NCBI GenBank assembly: GCA_030431985.1
Contig: JAUIIB010000014.1
Coordinates: 1 to 64,000 of the forward strand
Origin: Gammaproteobacteria bacterium
GTDB taxonomy: Bacteria > Pseudomonadota > Gammaproteobacteria > Burkholderiales > Nitrosomonadaceae
Direction of reading: 5' to 3'
DNA length: 64,000 nucleotides
In this document: positions 47,525-57,384 of the stretch, one piece after another
How positions within the stretch are numbered: position 1 is the first letter of the stretch
Layout: the number at the start of each line of letters is the position of its first letter
Notes under the pieces: generated by a model
What the model saw: only the letters and a program-made list of their open reading frames with translations
Databases searched by the model: none
What the model was told of the DNA's origin: nothing
Translations under genes and position numbers: made by a program

Positions 47525-47560
47525 TCCGGAGAAACGGCATCACGATACCGTTTCTCCGGA
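47525..47560 (+). terminator. Perfect 13-bp terminator hairpin
   Basis: TCCGGAGAAACGG pairs exactly with CCGTTTCTCCGGA around a 10-base loop, 11 bp past the di-haem gene. No T tract follows. Confidence 0.65.
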
Positions 47561-47679
47561 AACTGCTTGAAATGATCGCATTAAAATAGTAGGCTGAAGA
47601 AATCTAAGACGCTACCTGTCATTCAATAGCTGACATCGCACTTGCTCAATTTACACATATCTAAATCACTGCACTGACT

Positions 47680-48159
47680 ATGAAAATCAAAGACCTGTTT
47701 GTGAAATGGAATTTAACCGGACTAAAAATCAAAACCCCGGTTCTGGAAATGGAGTGGAAACCGTCCACTCCCGATAAAGATGCGGCGTGGGATATGTATG
47801 TTGAGTTGCTCACTCGCATTACGACTCAACCGCTGTCCGATGATGACGGCGTCGAGCAGACGGCACTCGACAGTGTTTACACTTTGTTCGCACTGACACG
47901 ACAAACCATCAAAGCACACGGGCGCGGCTGTATCGAATTTACCCGTATTGCAGTGATTATTCTCAATCAGGTAGTACGCCCGTTCACTGCCAAATGGCAC
48001 CGCCGTAGTCAGAATGGTGCATTGGCGTCATCCGATCAATGCGCCGAATTCAGGCGAGAGCTACATGCATTACAGGTACAGCTGATAAACTATACTCGCC
48101 TGCTAGCCGATCTCGCCGGTGTAGAAGATTTAACGGAACTTGAACCAGAAGATACTTAA
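47680..48159 (+). CDS. Conserved-looking cytosolic protein of unknown function
   Basis: A 159-residue soluble, mostly helical protein with no signal peptide or membrane segment. The N terminus (MKIKDLFVKWNLTGLKIKTPVLEMEW) looks like a short beta-rich lead-in. The middle is helical with an Arg-rich stretch (AKWHRRS). I do not recognise the family. It stands alone between a hairpin and a convergent porin gene. The ATG has no obvious ribosome-binding site. Confidence 0.7.
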   Translation: MKIKDLFVKWNLTGLKIKTPVLEMEWKPSTPDKDAAWDMYVELLTRITTQPLSDDDGVEQTALDSVYTLFALTRQTIKAHGRGCIEFTRIAVIILNQVVRPFTAKWHRRSQNGALASSDQCAEFRRELHALQVQLINYTRLLADLAGVEDLTELEPEDT

Positions 48160-48243
48160 GTTGGTAAATTTCAACAGGCGTATCCGAACAAGCAGTTGGC
48201 ATTTGCATTACCACTTACCCGACACACCGGCGTTGAATGACAA

Positions 48244-49752
48244 CTAAAATGCGAGTTGCGCGCGAAACATAAATGTTTCCATACCTTTGGCATCATCGCC
48301 ATCAGGTTTTCTCAAAGGCGAACCTTTAATTCTCAGAACGCGATCATAACTGGCCATAAACCGGATAATGTCATTAGGATACCAATTCAAACCTACCGTC
48401 AGATTACCAAGCTCCCCCCCCTTAAATACATCGTCATTCAAATCAACTTCACCGTAACGGGCCGCCAGTTCCCAGGCTCCCCAGCCACGATTTTTAAAAT
48501 TGAAAGTACTGTCTGGTGACACTCTCCGAAACAAACCACTTTTGTAAATGCGTGATTCGCCTGTCAGCGTCCATGCCGCTTCCGTGTACCAACCGTGAAA
48601 ATTTAAATTCGGGCCTGGTTTGGTATCGATCCAACTATGTGTATATTCACCACCCGCGCTGAAAGGTCCGTAAAGACCGTGTCCCTCGATGCCAAGCATT
48701 TTAATATTATCAACGTTGGCAATACGAGATCGCAGCAGATTCAGATTCGACATATGGGTCGTTTCATACGATATCGTTAATGGTTTATCATTAATATCGC
48801 CGGCATCATTGGGCTCACGATAGTTACCGGCTATGCCCAGGTGAATTACCATATCTTTCTGTGCAATAGGGGCAAAAGTGACCCGCGAATTTACCGCCCA
48901 ACCTTCATCTGCGAGTGTATTGCGTTGGCTGGCGTCTGTCGTATCACCATAGATACCAACTTGCCCCGTCCAGGCTTCTCCCACACCGAACACACTTTGT
49001 CCTTGACTGAATATGTTAAGACCAAGTGCGCGGTCCACCTTCGGCCCAGTAAGTACATTCATGACGGAACGTTCCATAAACAAAAGGTCATTTGAGCTTT
49101 CTTGCAATTCCCGGCTAAACGCTTGCTTTTGAGCACCGACTCTGATACGCGCGAAGTCCAAACCATGATACTGGATAAACATATCCTTTATTGATACTTT
49201 ATTATCCGCAAAATCCACTTCACTTTTGACATACCAGTCTTTATAAAAAGTACCCTCAAACTTCAATCGCCCACGGCGTATTTCGGTACCGTCATTGGCT
49301 TCGACCGGATCTCCGCCACCGTCGACAAAGTGATCGTGCTCACTGAACGACGCATCGGCATGAATTCGTCCGCCCACTCTGAAATTAAAGTTGCCGTCTT
49401 CTGTTTCGAATCCAAATGCGCCTTTTTTCAACGCAATACGGGTATTACCGCCATCAGGTTTTTCAGGCAGCAATGGCGCAGTGTCTACTGCATTTGTCTT
49501 TGCGGTTTTTGATTCTTCATCATTTGTCTTTGCGACTTTCGGCTCTTCATTTATCTGCGCTTCCTTAGTATTTCCGGCATCGACAGGCTCATCCAATTTT
49601 AACGTACCCACCCGAACTCTCCCCGGACCGGGCTCAATGTAGAGCTGTTTGGTTTCTGTATCGACATAAACATCAATAGCCAGCGCTATTGATGACAGGT
49701 TGATACACAGAAAAACAAGGATACCAGCTATGCGTATGAAATACTTTTTCAC
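48244..49752 (-). CDS. Phosphate-selective (OprO/OprP-type) porin
   Basis: A 502-residue outer-membrane barrel. A signal peptide (to about 25) is followed by a low-complexity segment with repeated KTND/E units (about 55-95), then the porin O/P region (FNFRVGGRIHADASF, EIRRGRLKFEGTFYKDWYVKSEVDF, RIRVGAQKQAFSRELQESS) and a terminal Phe. Three 11-bp-spaced repeats resembling a Pho box lie upstream. It likely imports phosphate or other anions; specificity cannot be read from sequence alone. Confidence 0.85.
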   Translation of the reverse strand: MKKYFIRIAGILVFLCINLSSIALAIDVYVDTETKQLYIEPGPGRVRVGTLKLDEPVDAGNTKEAQINEEPKVAKTNDEESKTAKTNAVDTAPLLPEKPDGGNTRIALKKGAFGFETEDGNFNFRVGGRIHADASFSEHDHFVDGGGDPVEANDGTEIRRGRLKFEGTFYKDWYVKSEVDFADNKVSIKDMFIQYHGLDFARIRVGAQKQAFSRELQESSNDLLFMERSVMNVLTGPKVDRALGLNIFSQGQSVFGVGEAWTGQVGIYGDTTDASQRNTLADEGWAVNSRVTFAPIAQKDMVIHLGIAGNYREPNDAGDINDKPLTISYETTHMSNLNLLRSRIANVDNIKMLGIEGHGLYGPFSAGGEYTHSWIDTKPGPNLNFHGWYTEAAWTLTGESRIYKSGLFRRVSPDSTFNFKNRGWGAWELAARYGEVDLNDDVFKGGELGNLTVGLNWYPNDIIRFMASYDRVLRIKGSPLRKPDGDDAKGMETFMFRAQLAF

Positions 49753-49948
49753 AACAAATCCTCTTTTGTATAAAAAATGACCAACAAGAAAATTTTCAAT
49801 TCAACTAAATGACGAAGGGATTACATGATCTGATACCGGCTAACTAGTAACCGGGTATATCAACGCTGTCCTATGATGGGAAATAATGAGTCGCCCCGTA
49901 CGCCAAAACTATTCACTTAGTCTTCGATGAAAATTCTGGCGACAAGGT

Positions 49949-49977
49949 TATTACAGAAATGTTACATATATATTACA
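49949..49977 (-). promoter_or_regulatory. Pho-box-like triple repeat
   Basis: On the minus strand TGTAATA, TGTAACA and TGTAATA follow one another with exactly 4-bp spacers, an 11-bp period typical of PhoB sites. It lies about 200 bp upstream of the porin ATG. Confidence 0.65.
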
Positions 49978-50031
49978 TTCATCAAAATTTAACTCTTTTT
50001 GGCAGGTTTCTGATGCACGTCGGGCCGTAAC

Positions 50032-50952
50032 TTATACCCGGGAAACTTCGAGTAACTCGGTCAAAACTCTCGATACGCCAATCTGCCATTCGGGCAGAAA
50101 CAGATTAAATGTCTTTTGAATCTTGACGGTATCCAACCGCGAATTTAAAGGTCGTTTAGCTGGAAGCGGGTAATCTACGGTAGCAATCGGATACAATTGA
50201 TCAACCGGTAACTTTAGTGCTAACCCGGTATCCTTTGCCTCGGTAATTAAGAAACGCGCAAGACCATACCAGGAGATATTACCTTGCGTCGCTAAATGAT
50301 AAACACCGCTTGAAGTGCCGGCTTCCCAATTACGCAATGACTGAGTAATATGTGCGGTTACATCAGCAATCAATTCAGCGCCCGTCGGCGCGCCAATCTG
50401 ATCGTCGACAATATTTAACCGGTCGCGCTCCTGGGCCAGTCCAAGTATAGTTCTGATAAAGTTGTTACCACGTGCACTATAAACCCAGCTGGTGCGCAAA
50501 ATTATATGACGACAGTTTGACGCGATAATGCATTTTTCCCCAGCCAGTTTGGACATACCATAAACATTGATTGGATCTGTCACGTCCGTTTCCGTTCTGG
50601 ATTGATTACCGCTGCCGTCAAACACGTAATCAGTCGAATAGTGAATCAGCCAGGCATCCAATCGCACAGCCTCTTCTGCCAGTACCGCGGGTGCATGAGT
50701 ATTCATCGTTCTTGCAAGCTGCTGTTCCTGCTCAGCCTGATCAACCGCCGTATACGCAGCTGCGTTGATGATTATATCCGGTCGAATCGTTTGCACCGTC
50801 CGCCGAATACCTTCCAGGTCGGCAAGATCGCCACAATGTTGACGACTATCTGAACCCAAAGCAATCAACTGCTGCGCAGACGTCAATGGTGCAAGACTGC
50901 GCTGCAGCTCCCAACCCACTTGACCATTTTTACCGAACAGTAATATTTTCAT
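50032..50952 (-). CDS. rfbD: dTDP-4-dehydrorhamnose reductase
   Basis: A 306-residue NADPH-dependent short-chain reductase that makes dTDP-L-rhamnose. Visible are [37 protein letters not shown] and the YGMSKLAGE YxxxK motif. ATG at 50952 gives the family start [13 protein letters not shown]; an upstream Met is rejected. It overlaps the rfbB end by 23 bp. rfbA and rfbC are not in the window. Confidence 0.94.
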   Translation of the reverse strand: MKILLFGKNGQVGWELQRSLAPLTSAQQLIALGSDSRQHCGDLADLEGIRRTVQTIRPDIIINAAAYTAVDQAEQEQQLARTMNTHAPAVLAEEAVRLDAWLIHYSTDYVFDGSGNQSRTETDVTDPINVYGMSKLAGEKCIIASNCRHIILRTSWVYSARGNNFIRTILGLAQERDRLNIVDDQIGAPTGAELIADVTAHITQSLRNWEAGTSSGVYHLATQGNISWYGLARFLITEAKDTGLALKLPVDQLYPIATVDYPLPAKRPLNSRLDTVKIQKTFNLFLPEWQIGVSRVLTELLEVSRV

Positions 50953-52015
50953 CGATATCCGGTCCATAATGCTGCTCAATCCACTGGCGATATTCACCAG
51001 TTTGAATATCGGTTACCCAGTTTAAATTATCCAGATACCAGCCAATTGTTTTGCGAACCCCTGACTCAAATGTTTCCGTTGGCTCCCAATCCAGTTCACA
51101 CTCTATCTTTCGGGCATCAATCGCATAACGCCGGTCATGACCTGGGCGGTCTTTGACAAAAGTGATCAACTTGGAATAATCGCTAACTTTGTCGGATTCA
51201 TGCAATTTTTGTAGTAACGCGCAGATAGTTTGCACGACTTCAATATTGGTTTTTTCATTCCGACCACCGATATTATAGGTTTCACCCGGTTTTCCGGCTT
51301 CCAATACCCGGCGTAATGCAGTGCAATGATCTGAAACATGCAACCAGTCACGGATTTGCATGCCGTCCCCGTAAATCGGCAAAGACTTTCCGGAAAGTGC
51401 ATTGACAATCATCAGCGGAATTAGTTTTTCCGGAAATTGATAAGGACCATAATTATTAGAACAATTAGTGATCAACGTCGGCAAACCATGCGTTCGGTGA
51501 TAGGCATTAACCAGATGATCGCTGCCGGCCTTACTGGCGGAATAAGGACTGCTGGGTTGGTAACGGTGTTTTTCAGTGAATGCCGCCTCATGCTGATTTA
51601 ATGAACCATATACTTCATCGGTGGAAACATGCAAGAAACGAAAATCACCTTTTTGCGTTCCATGAAGTGATTGCCAGTATGTATTCACAGCTTCAAGCAA
51701 TTGAAAAGTTCCGACAATATTGGTATGAATAAATGCCCCCGGCCCCGAGATGGAACGATCAACATGACTTTCTGCAGCCAGATTAATAACAGCTCTGGGC
51801 TGATATTGAATAAGCAACTTTGACACAAGCTCATTATCGCCGATATCACCACGGACAAAAATATGATACGCATTGTCTGATAATAATGCGAGGTTTTGCA
51901 GGTTGCCCGCGTAGGTTAGTTTATCTAGATTAACGACAGCTTCATCCAATTGTGCAAGCCACTCCAAGATAAAATTTGATCCGATAAAACCGGCGCCACC
52001 AGTCACTAATATCAT
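50930..52015 (-). CDS. rfbB: dTDP-glucose 4,6-dehydratase
   Basis: A 361-residue extended SDR enzyme: [14 protein letters not shown] (NAD-binding), [23 protein letters not shown] (Thr/Asp/Glu) and [12 protein letters not shown] (YxxxK), plus [17 protein letters not shown]. It converts dTDP-glucose to the 4-keto-6-deoxy sugar for rhamnose in surface polysaccharide. It follows tilS by 36 bp and overlaps rfbD. Confidence 0.95.
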   Translation of the reverse strand: MILVTGGAGFIGSNFILEWLAQLDEAVVNLDKLTYAGNLQNLALLSDNAYHIFVRGDIGDNELVSKLLIQYQPRAVINLAAESHVDRSISGPGAFIHTNIVGTFQLLEAVNTYWQSLHGTQKGDFRFLHVSTDEVYGSLNQHEAAFTEKHRYQPSSPYSASKAGSDHLVNAYHRTHGLPTLITNCSNNYGPYQFPEKLIPLMIVNALSGKSLPIYGDGMQIRDWLHVSDHCTALRRVLEAGKPGETYNIGGRNEKTNIEVVQTICALLQKLHESDKVSDYSKLITFVKDRPGHDRRYAIDARKIECELDWEPTETFESGVRKTIGWYLDNLNWVTDIQTGEYRQWIEQHYGPDIDENITVR

Positions 52016-52051
52016 AATATTATTCAGCCGCTATACTATATATAAAGTATT

Positions 52052-53389
52052 CTATACACCGTTTCCGGGACACCATTCAGGCACAATACCCATTTCATCG
52101 GATACCGCCCGGAATCCACAATCGATACCGATATCCGGCACCCACACCAAGTGTTCCCCACAAAATAATAACGGTAACGCGAATCGCTCCCAAGGTGGAA
52201 TCGAGGCCTCCTGCATTAGATTCTTCAGGCTACGCCGCGGCCGCTTACAATCGGGTGTAAATCGTTCCCCACCCGCGCGCATTTTGACGTGCACCGGCGC
52301 CTGCTTTAATTTGCTTGCGCTGACACCTTGCCCCTGTAGTCGCGTAAAATGCAACGTACCGCCGAGCGCTTTTAAAGCCATACTTGGCTCGCCCTGCCAT
52401 TCCAGCTGCAATTGTTCAGGCAGCCGCCTTGTTCGCGGCAGAATGTAAACAGCTTCTTGATATAAACGAATTTCAGTTTGACCGAACGTTACCCGCAATT
52501 TGGTATCTTTCTGAGCATCTAGCAATTGCGTTAGCAAATCATCCAGTTTGGCAGCGCTGGGTAGCTGGGCCACATGCTTATGCAGCACATATCGTAATAA
52601 ATTTTTTGCGCGCATACGGCTTAATTCGCGCAGTGCTGTCACATGCAGTTTTCCCGAAATAATACACGTTTCCGCATCTGTTTCAGCTAATTCATCCAGC
52701 AGCTGAGAGGCTTCAGCCATATGTCGGCTAGTACGTTGCAATGCTCTGGCATAGCCGGGATAGTGGCTTCTTAAAACCGGCAATATTTCATGACGTAGAA
52801 AATTTCGGCTGAAAATTCGACTGTCGTTGCTTTCATCATGAATCCAGTGAAGTTGACGCTGCAACGCATACGCTTCGATCACGTTGCGAGAAACCCCAAG
52901 CAACGGCCTTAAAATTAAAGGTGCGGCATCAGTTGATTGACTGCGTATAACCGGCATTGCGCTCAACCCTTTAACACCCGCACCGCGAAACAACTGTAAT
53001 AGCAGCGTTTCTGCTTGATCATCGCGATGCTGTGCAAGAACCAGATAGTCGGCATGCTGCAGATCATAAATCTGGTAGCGTTTATCGCGTGCAACAGCCT
53101 CGAGACTCTGGCCCGGCTCTTTGGCAACGTTAAGATACTCAACCGATATAGGCACACCATAACCATAACATTGGCAACAACAAAACTGGCTCCAGTCAGA
53201 TGCACAAGAACTGATACCGTGATTCACATGCACAGCAGATAATTCAAATAACAACTGCTTTGATAGCAACACCAGGATATCCAGCAGCACCATCGAATCG
53301 ACACCACCGCTTAAACCGATTACAAGATGATCACCTGGCTTGACAAATTGCTTTAAAATCGTTTCAGCGTAGTTAAAGGGTGCCGTCAT
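52052..53389 (-). CDS. tilS: tRNA(Ile)-lysidine synthase
   Basis: A 445-residue enzyme that modifies C34 of tRNA-Ile(CAU) with lysine. Landmarks are the PP-loop VIGLSGGVDSMVLL, AVHVNHGIS, AQHRDDQAETLLLQLFRGAGVKGLS and a C-terminal TilS domain. The ATG and next codons lie inside the terminal repeat of a MITE-like element (53374-53474). No ribosome-binding site is evident, and no alternative start exists before the PP-loop. It follows accA. Confidence 0.93.
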   Translation of the reverse strand: MTAPFNYAETILKQFVKPGDHLVIGLSGGVDSMVLLDILVLLSKQLLFELSAVHVNHGISSCASDWSQFCCCQCYGYGVPISVEYLNVAKEPGQSLEAVARDKRYQIYDLQHADYLVLAQHRDDQAETLLLQLFRGAGVKGLSAMPVIRSQSTDAAPLILRPLLGVSRNVIEAYALQRQLHWIHDESNDSRIFSRNFLRHEILPVLRSHYPGYARALQRTSRHMAEASQLLDELAETDAETCIISGKLHVTALRELSRMRAKNLLRYVLHKHVAQLPSAAKLDDLLTQLLDAQKDTKLRVTFGQTEIRLYQEAVYILPRTRRLPEQLQLEWQGEPSMALKALGGTLHFTRLQGQGVSASKLKQAPVHVKMRAGGERFTPDCKRPRRSLKNLMQEASIPPWERFALPLLFCGEHLVWVPDIGIDCGFRAVSDEMGIVPEWCPGNGV

Positions 53390-53474
53390 GAATTATATGC
53401 ATTTCTGCGTGAGCAGATTATTGATGATTGCTTGTAATAAGTACGTAGTACATAACTCATGACGATACCCTCTA
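53374..53474. repeat. MITE-like short element, copy 2 (contains tilS start)
   Basis: A 101-bp element with ends TAAAGGGTGCCGTCAT and ATGACGATACCCTCTA, similar in reverse orientation to 36492-36575. It fills the space between accA and tilS, and its left end encodes the first codons of tilS. Confidence 0.65.
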
Positions 53475-53489
53475 ATGGGGCAATCTGGA

Positions 53490-54458
53490 TTATTCTTCTT
53501 CCCCCTCCTTGAATGCACCATACTGTAACAACCGCTCAAGGCGCTTCTCAATCAATGTATCACCTGTATAGTTTTGTAATTTTCTGAGTGAGTCATGTAT
53601 GATGGTTTTTACAGATTGCATCATAGCCGGATAATCACGATGCGCACCACCTACCGGTTCATCAACAATGCTATCGATTAAATTTACTTCTCTAAGCCGG
53701 TCTGCAGTTATACCCATAATTTCCGCAGCTTCTGACGCTTTATCTGCACTTTTCCATAAAATGGATGCACAGCCTTCGGGTGAAATAACCGAATATGTGG
53801 CGAATTGCAACATATGCACCATATCGCCAACCGCGACTGCCAGCGCACCGCCCGACCCACCTTCTCCAATTACAACACAGATGATGGGCACTTGAAGCTC
53901 TGCCATGACATAGAGATTTTTGCCGATTGCCTCGGACTGTCCCCGTTCCTCAGCATCGATACCCGGATAAGCGCCCGGGGTATCGACAAAGGTAATCAAT
54001 GGTATAGAAAATTTTTCTGCAAGCCGCATTAAACGTAATGCTTTACGATAGCCCTCGGGTTTGGGCATACCGAAATTTCGATAAATTTTTTCTCGTGTGT
54101 CGCGTCCTTTCTGGTGGCCGATCACCATCACGGTCTGGCCATTAAAACGCGCCAGCCCGCCAACTATTGCATGATCGTCCGCAAAATTCCGATCACCATG
54201 CAGTTCCTCAAAATCTGTAAAAATTTCTTTAATATAGTCAAGGGTATAGGGTCTCTGTGGATGCCTGGCAACCTGAGAAATTTGCCATGGTGTTAACTTG
54301 GCGTAAACGCTTTTAGTCAAAGCCTCACTTTTTGCCTTTAGCCGATCTATCTCAGCAGAAATATCTAATGCGGAATCTTCCTGCGCAAAACGCAATTGTT
54401 CTATTTTTGTTTCAAACTCTGCAATACTTTGCTCGAAATCCAGAAAAGTAATTTTCAT
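53490..54458 (-). CDS. accA: Acetyl-CoA carboxylase carboxyltransferase subunit alpha
   Basis: A 322-residue subunit that transfers the carboxyl group from biotin to acetyl-CoA in fatty-acid synthesis. Visible are [70 protein letters not shown] and [12 protein letters not shown]. The length and start are standard. It is the first gene of a run accA-tilS-rfbB-rfbD. Confidence 0.96.
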   Translation of the reverse strand: MKITFLDFEQSIAEFETKIEQLRFAQEDSALDISAEIDRLKAKSEALTKSVYAKLTPWQISQVARHPQRPYTLDYIKEIFTDFEELHGDRNFADDHAIVGGLARFNGQTVMVIGHQKGRDTREKIYRNFGMPKPEGYRKALRLMRLAEKFSIPLITFVDTPGAYPGIDAEERGQSEAIGKNLYVMAELQVPIICVVIGEGGSGGALAVAVGDMVHMLQFATYSVISPEGCASILWKSADKASEAAEIMGITADRLREVNLIDSIVDEPVGGAHRDYPAMMQSVKTIIHDSLRKLQNYTGDTLIEKRLERLLQYGAFKEGEEE

Positions 54459-54645
54459 GTAGCTACTAAAAAATTCTTAAAATTGTGATGATACAGGATT
54501 TAGACCCAACACTGCAGACATGAATGTATTTCTTCGCGTGCCCTCTTGCATATAATGTGATCAATGAATCGTAAATCATCATAATCAAATTTACGTAATG
54601 ATTCTTGAGTTACTCCGACAAACGAACACAAAACAGGAGGTCAAC

Positions 54646-55164
54646 ATGAACAAACGATCCTTTTTAATGGGCTTAGGCGCAACAATTCTCGCATCATTAT
54701 TTTTTTTCGACCGTTCCAAACAAGTCGCGGCAGTCGAATCTAACCATATAAAACGCTTAAACAAGCCCCATGAGGCATGGCGGAGTATGGTTTCGCCGGA
54801 AGCCTATCAAATTCTATTTGAAGAACAGACCGAACCACCAGGTAGCAGTGCATTAAACGATGAACATAGAGACGGCACCTATATTTGTGCAGCTTGTTTT
54901 TTACCATTGTTTGAAAGTCAACATAAATACGATAGCGGAACCGGATGGCCGAGTTTCACACAGCCCATTCAGGGACATGTCGGCACGAAAAACGATTATC
55001 AGCTCATTTTTTTACGTACCGAATATCACTGCGCTCGATGTGGCGGACATCAAGGGCATGTTTTCAACGATGGACCCAAACCACGTAGGGAGCGCTGGTG
55101 TAATAACGGACTTGCTCTAAAATTTGTTCCAGATTCTGAAACATTGCCGTCATTAAGAGGATAG
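54646..55164 (+). CDS. msrB: Exported peptide-methionine (R)-S-oxide reductase
   Basis: A 172-residue MsrB. The ATG at 54646 follows AGGAGG and starts an export signal (MNKRSFLMGLGATILASLFF). Zinc-binding CxxC pairs are CAAC and CARC; the catalytic Cys is in RWCNNGLAL; SGTGWPSF and GGHQGHVFNDGP are family motifs. It repairs methionine-R-sulfoxide, here outside the cytoplasm. The msrA gene follows 9 bp later. Confidence 0.93.
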   Translation: MNKRSFLMGLGATILASLFFFDRSKQVAAVESNHIKRLNKPHEAWRSMVSPEAYQILFEEQTEPPGSSALNDEHRDGTYICAACFLPLFESQHKYDSGTGWPSFTQPIQGHVGTKNDYQLIFLRTEYHCARCGGHQGHVFNDGPKPRRERWCNNGLALKFVPDSETLPSLRG

Positions 55165-55173
55165 AAAACAATC

Positions 55174-55812
55174 ATGCCAAACAAACGATTCATTTTTCTC
55201 AGCACAGTAATCTCACTTATTATGTTAGTCTGCGCATGTCAACAACCTGCTCATAGCGCAAACGCACAGTCCATTTCTACGGAAAATCTTGGAGTGGCGA
55301 TTTTCGCCGGCGGCTGCTTTTGGTGTACTGAATCGGATTTCGACAAAATACCCGGCGTAGTTTCAACGACATCCGGATACATTGGAGGAACAATCGTCAA
55401 TCCGACCTACAAACAAGTTTCGACTGGCAACACAGGTCATATTGAAGCGGTAAAAGTTGAGTTTGACAAAACAAGAACCAACTTTTCCAGACTTCTAGAG
55501 GCTTTCTGGCCAACGATTGACCCGTTATTCGCGAATGGCCAGTTCTGCGATATCGGGCCACAGTATCGCAGCGCAATTTTTTATTTGAATTCCGAACAAA
55601 AAGTACTTGCTGAGGCTTCAAAATCAGCACTGGAAACTTCCGGGCGTTTCGATCGACCCATCGTCACTGAAATTTTACCCGCTACAGATTTCTATATGGC
55701 CGAAGCATATCATCAGGATTACTATATCAAGAATCCATTGCGCTACACATATTATCGAACCAGTTGTGGGCGTGACAAACGTTTGGAGCAACTTTGGGGA
55801 GACAATCATTAA
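55174..55812 (+). CDS. msrA: Exported peptide-methionine (S)-S-oxide reductase lipoprotein
   Basis: A 212-residue MsrA with a lipoprotein signal (VCAC near residue 23) and active-site GGCFWCTE. GYIGG, TGHIEAVKVEFD, QYRSAIFY and AYHQDYY are family landmarks. Together with msrB it forms an envelope methionine-repair pair for both sulfoxide isomers. Its stop codon overlaps the proposed start of the next gene. Confidence 0.93.
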   Translation: MPNKRFIFLSTVISLIMLVCACQQPAHSANAQSISTENLGVAIFAGGCFWCTESDFDKIPGVVSTTSGYIGGTIVNPTYKQVSTGNTGHIEAVKVEFDKTRTNFSRLLEAFWPTIDPLFANGQFCDIGPQYRSAIFYLNSEQKVLAEASKSALETSGRFDRPIVTEILPATDFYMAEAYHQDYYIKNPLRYTYYRTSCGRDKRLEQLWGDNH

Positions 55813-56953
55813 CCCGGCTATACCTTATATCGCGCTTGGTCATTTAACACCGGAAGCGTTTCTCTTACATTATTGGCAAAAAAAACCGTTACTGATACGC
55901 CAGGCGCTGCCTGGCTTCCAGGGATTACTAAACAATGAGGAACTTATCCAACTGGCAAGCAACGAAGATGTGCAATCCCGCTTAGTCAGTCGTAAAAACT
56001 CTGAATGGCAACTGAAATACGGTCCACTATGCGCGAGAGATTTCTCTCGTTTATCAAAAAGTAAATGGTCATTACTGGTTCAGGACGTCAACCACTTCCT
56101 GCCTACAGCACATGATTTATTACTGAAATTCAGTTTTATACCATACGCCCGACTTGATGATTTAATGGTCAGTTATGCGCCACCGGGTGGTGGCGTCGGA
56201 CCACATTATGATTCTTATGATGTTTTTCTGTTACAAGGCCCCGGCCGCAGGCGCTGGGAAATTGCCAAACAATATGATGCAAAACTCGTTGATAATGCTC
56301 CGGTAAAAATTCTGCAACATTTTGTGCCGGAGCAATCCTGGGTTCTAGAACCAGGAGATATGCTATATCTTCCGCCCAACTATGCACATCATGGTACTGC
56401 TATCGACGCATGTATGACCTACTCGATTGGATTCCGAGCACCTAGCCATGAGGAGTTGATAGCGCATTTTCTAGACTATCTTCAGGATGATCTAAAAACC
56501 GAAGGCTGGTACAACGACCCCGAGCTATCCCTCCCAGCCCGACCCTGGGACATTTCGCATGATATGCTGAAACAAGTACGTACCATTCTAAACAAGATTA
56601 CGTGGAACACGTCAGATGTAGCCAGTTTTACAGGAAAATATATGACGGAACCCAAGACACATGTTTTTTTTGATCGCCCCCAACATCCGCTAACGTATAA
56701 CGCATTTGAGCATACGATTCGTAAAAAAGATATTCAATCCAATCTAAAAAATCGAATCTTAACCGGCAGGAAGCACATCTTTATCAACGGCGAAAGTTAT
56801 AGCGTCAACAATAGTACAAAAAAAGTACTTTTCTCGTTAATTTATCATCGGCGAATACATGCCGGTTCGATGAGCCGGTTGAGTATCGAATCTAAAAAAA
56901 TGCTTTATCAATGGTATATCAGTGGATATATAGAAATTGTAGATCATCTTTAA
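55808..56953 (+). CDS. JmjC/cupin ribosomal oxygenase (RoxA/YcfD-like)
   Basis: A 381-residue Fe(II)/2-oxoglutarate oxygenase like YcfD, which hydroxylates ribosomal protein L16. The metal ligands are in GPHYDSYD (HxD) and the later His in NYAHHGT; PGGGVGPH, LLQGPGRRRWEI, LEPGDMLYLPP and YSIGFRAPS match the family. No ATG fits: an ATT at 55808 has GGGGAG six bases upstream and overlaps the msrA stop (ATTAA); GTG at 55766 or 55772 are alternatives. The proposed N terminus matches the family well. Confidence 0.82.
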   Translation: MNPAIPYIALGHLTPEAFLLHYWQKKPLLIRQALPGFQGLLNNEELIQLASNEDVQSRLVSRKNSEWQLKYGPLCARDFSRLSKSKWSLLVQDVNHFLPTAHDLLLKFSFIPYARLDDLMVSYAPPGGGVGPHYDSYDVFLLQGPGRRRWEIAKQYDAKLVDNAPVKILQHFVPEQSWVLEPGDMLYLPPNYAHHGTAIDACMTYSIGFRAPSHEELIAHFLDYLQDDLKTEGWYNDPELSLPARPWDISHDMLKQVRTILNKITWNTSDVASFTGKYMTEPKTHVFFDRPQHPLTYNAFEHTIRKKDIQSNLKNRILTGRKHIFINGESYSVNNSTKKVLFSLIYHRRIHAGSMSRLSIESKKMLYQWYISGYIEIVDHL

Positions 56954-57126
56954 AACCATTTAATGCAGAATACTCAATTGTTTCTCACCGTGTACTAGAC
57001 AACATTGCCAGTATCTGGTATTAGTCCCTAGTCCTTGTTACTTAAAGGACAATAGATTTATCTAATTAGAGCTGTTTAAAAAATTTAATTCGTCATAAAT
57101 TTTTTACAAAAAAGGAGATTTTTAGT

Positions 57127-57249
57127 ATGAAATACGCTTTGATCGTAATGGCACTGCTATCTCTGTTTTTAGTGGGTTGCGGTGACCCTAAGCCTGGTCA
57201 ATATCCTCCGGGTTTTATGGATGAAAGGGATTCAGAGCCCGATAATTGA
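57127..57249 (+). CDS. Micro-lipoprotein, 40 residues (paralogue of 9222-9350)
   Basis: Start MKY, a hydrophobic helix, lipobox LVGC (Cys18), then GDPKPGQYPP and an acidic tail ending PDN. AAGGAG lies before the ATG and an intrinsic terminator follows the stop, so this looks like a complete monocistronic gene. The first 28 residues are nearly those of the protein at 9222-9350. Function unknown. Confidence 0.8.
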   Translation: MKYALIVMALLSLFLVGCGDPKPGQYPPGFMDERDSEPDN

Positions 57250-57267
57250 TAGATCCGATTTTATTGC

Positions 57268-57301
57268 AAAAAGGCCGTCTGTTTTTCAGGCGGCCTTTCT
57301 A
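57268..57301. terminator. Bidirectional intrinsic terminator
   Basis: AGGCCGTCTG pairs with CAGGCGGCCT (one G-T) around a T-rich loop, with flanking A and T tracts. It serves the micro-lipoprotein gene and probably bamC from the other side. Confidence 0.8.
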
Positions 57302-57384
57302 TATGCCCCATACGAATTTTAAAAACAATACGTCCGTATTCAGCCAGCTAGCGCGCCGTTCCCACAAATAAAATCAGTGACACA

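Noticed and set aside
50032-52015. A complete dTDP-rhamnose operon
   Set aside because: Only rfbB and rfbD are present; rfbA and rfbC are not in the window.
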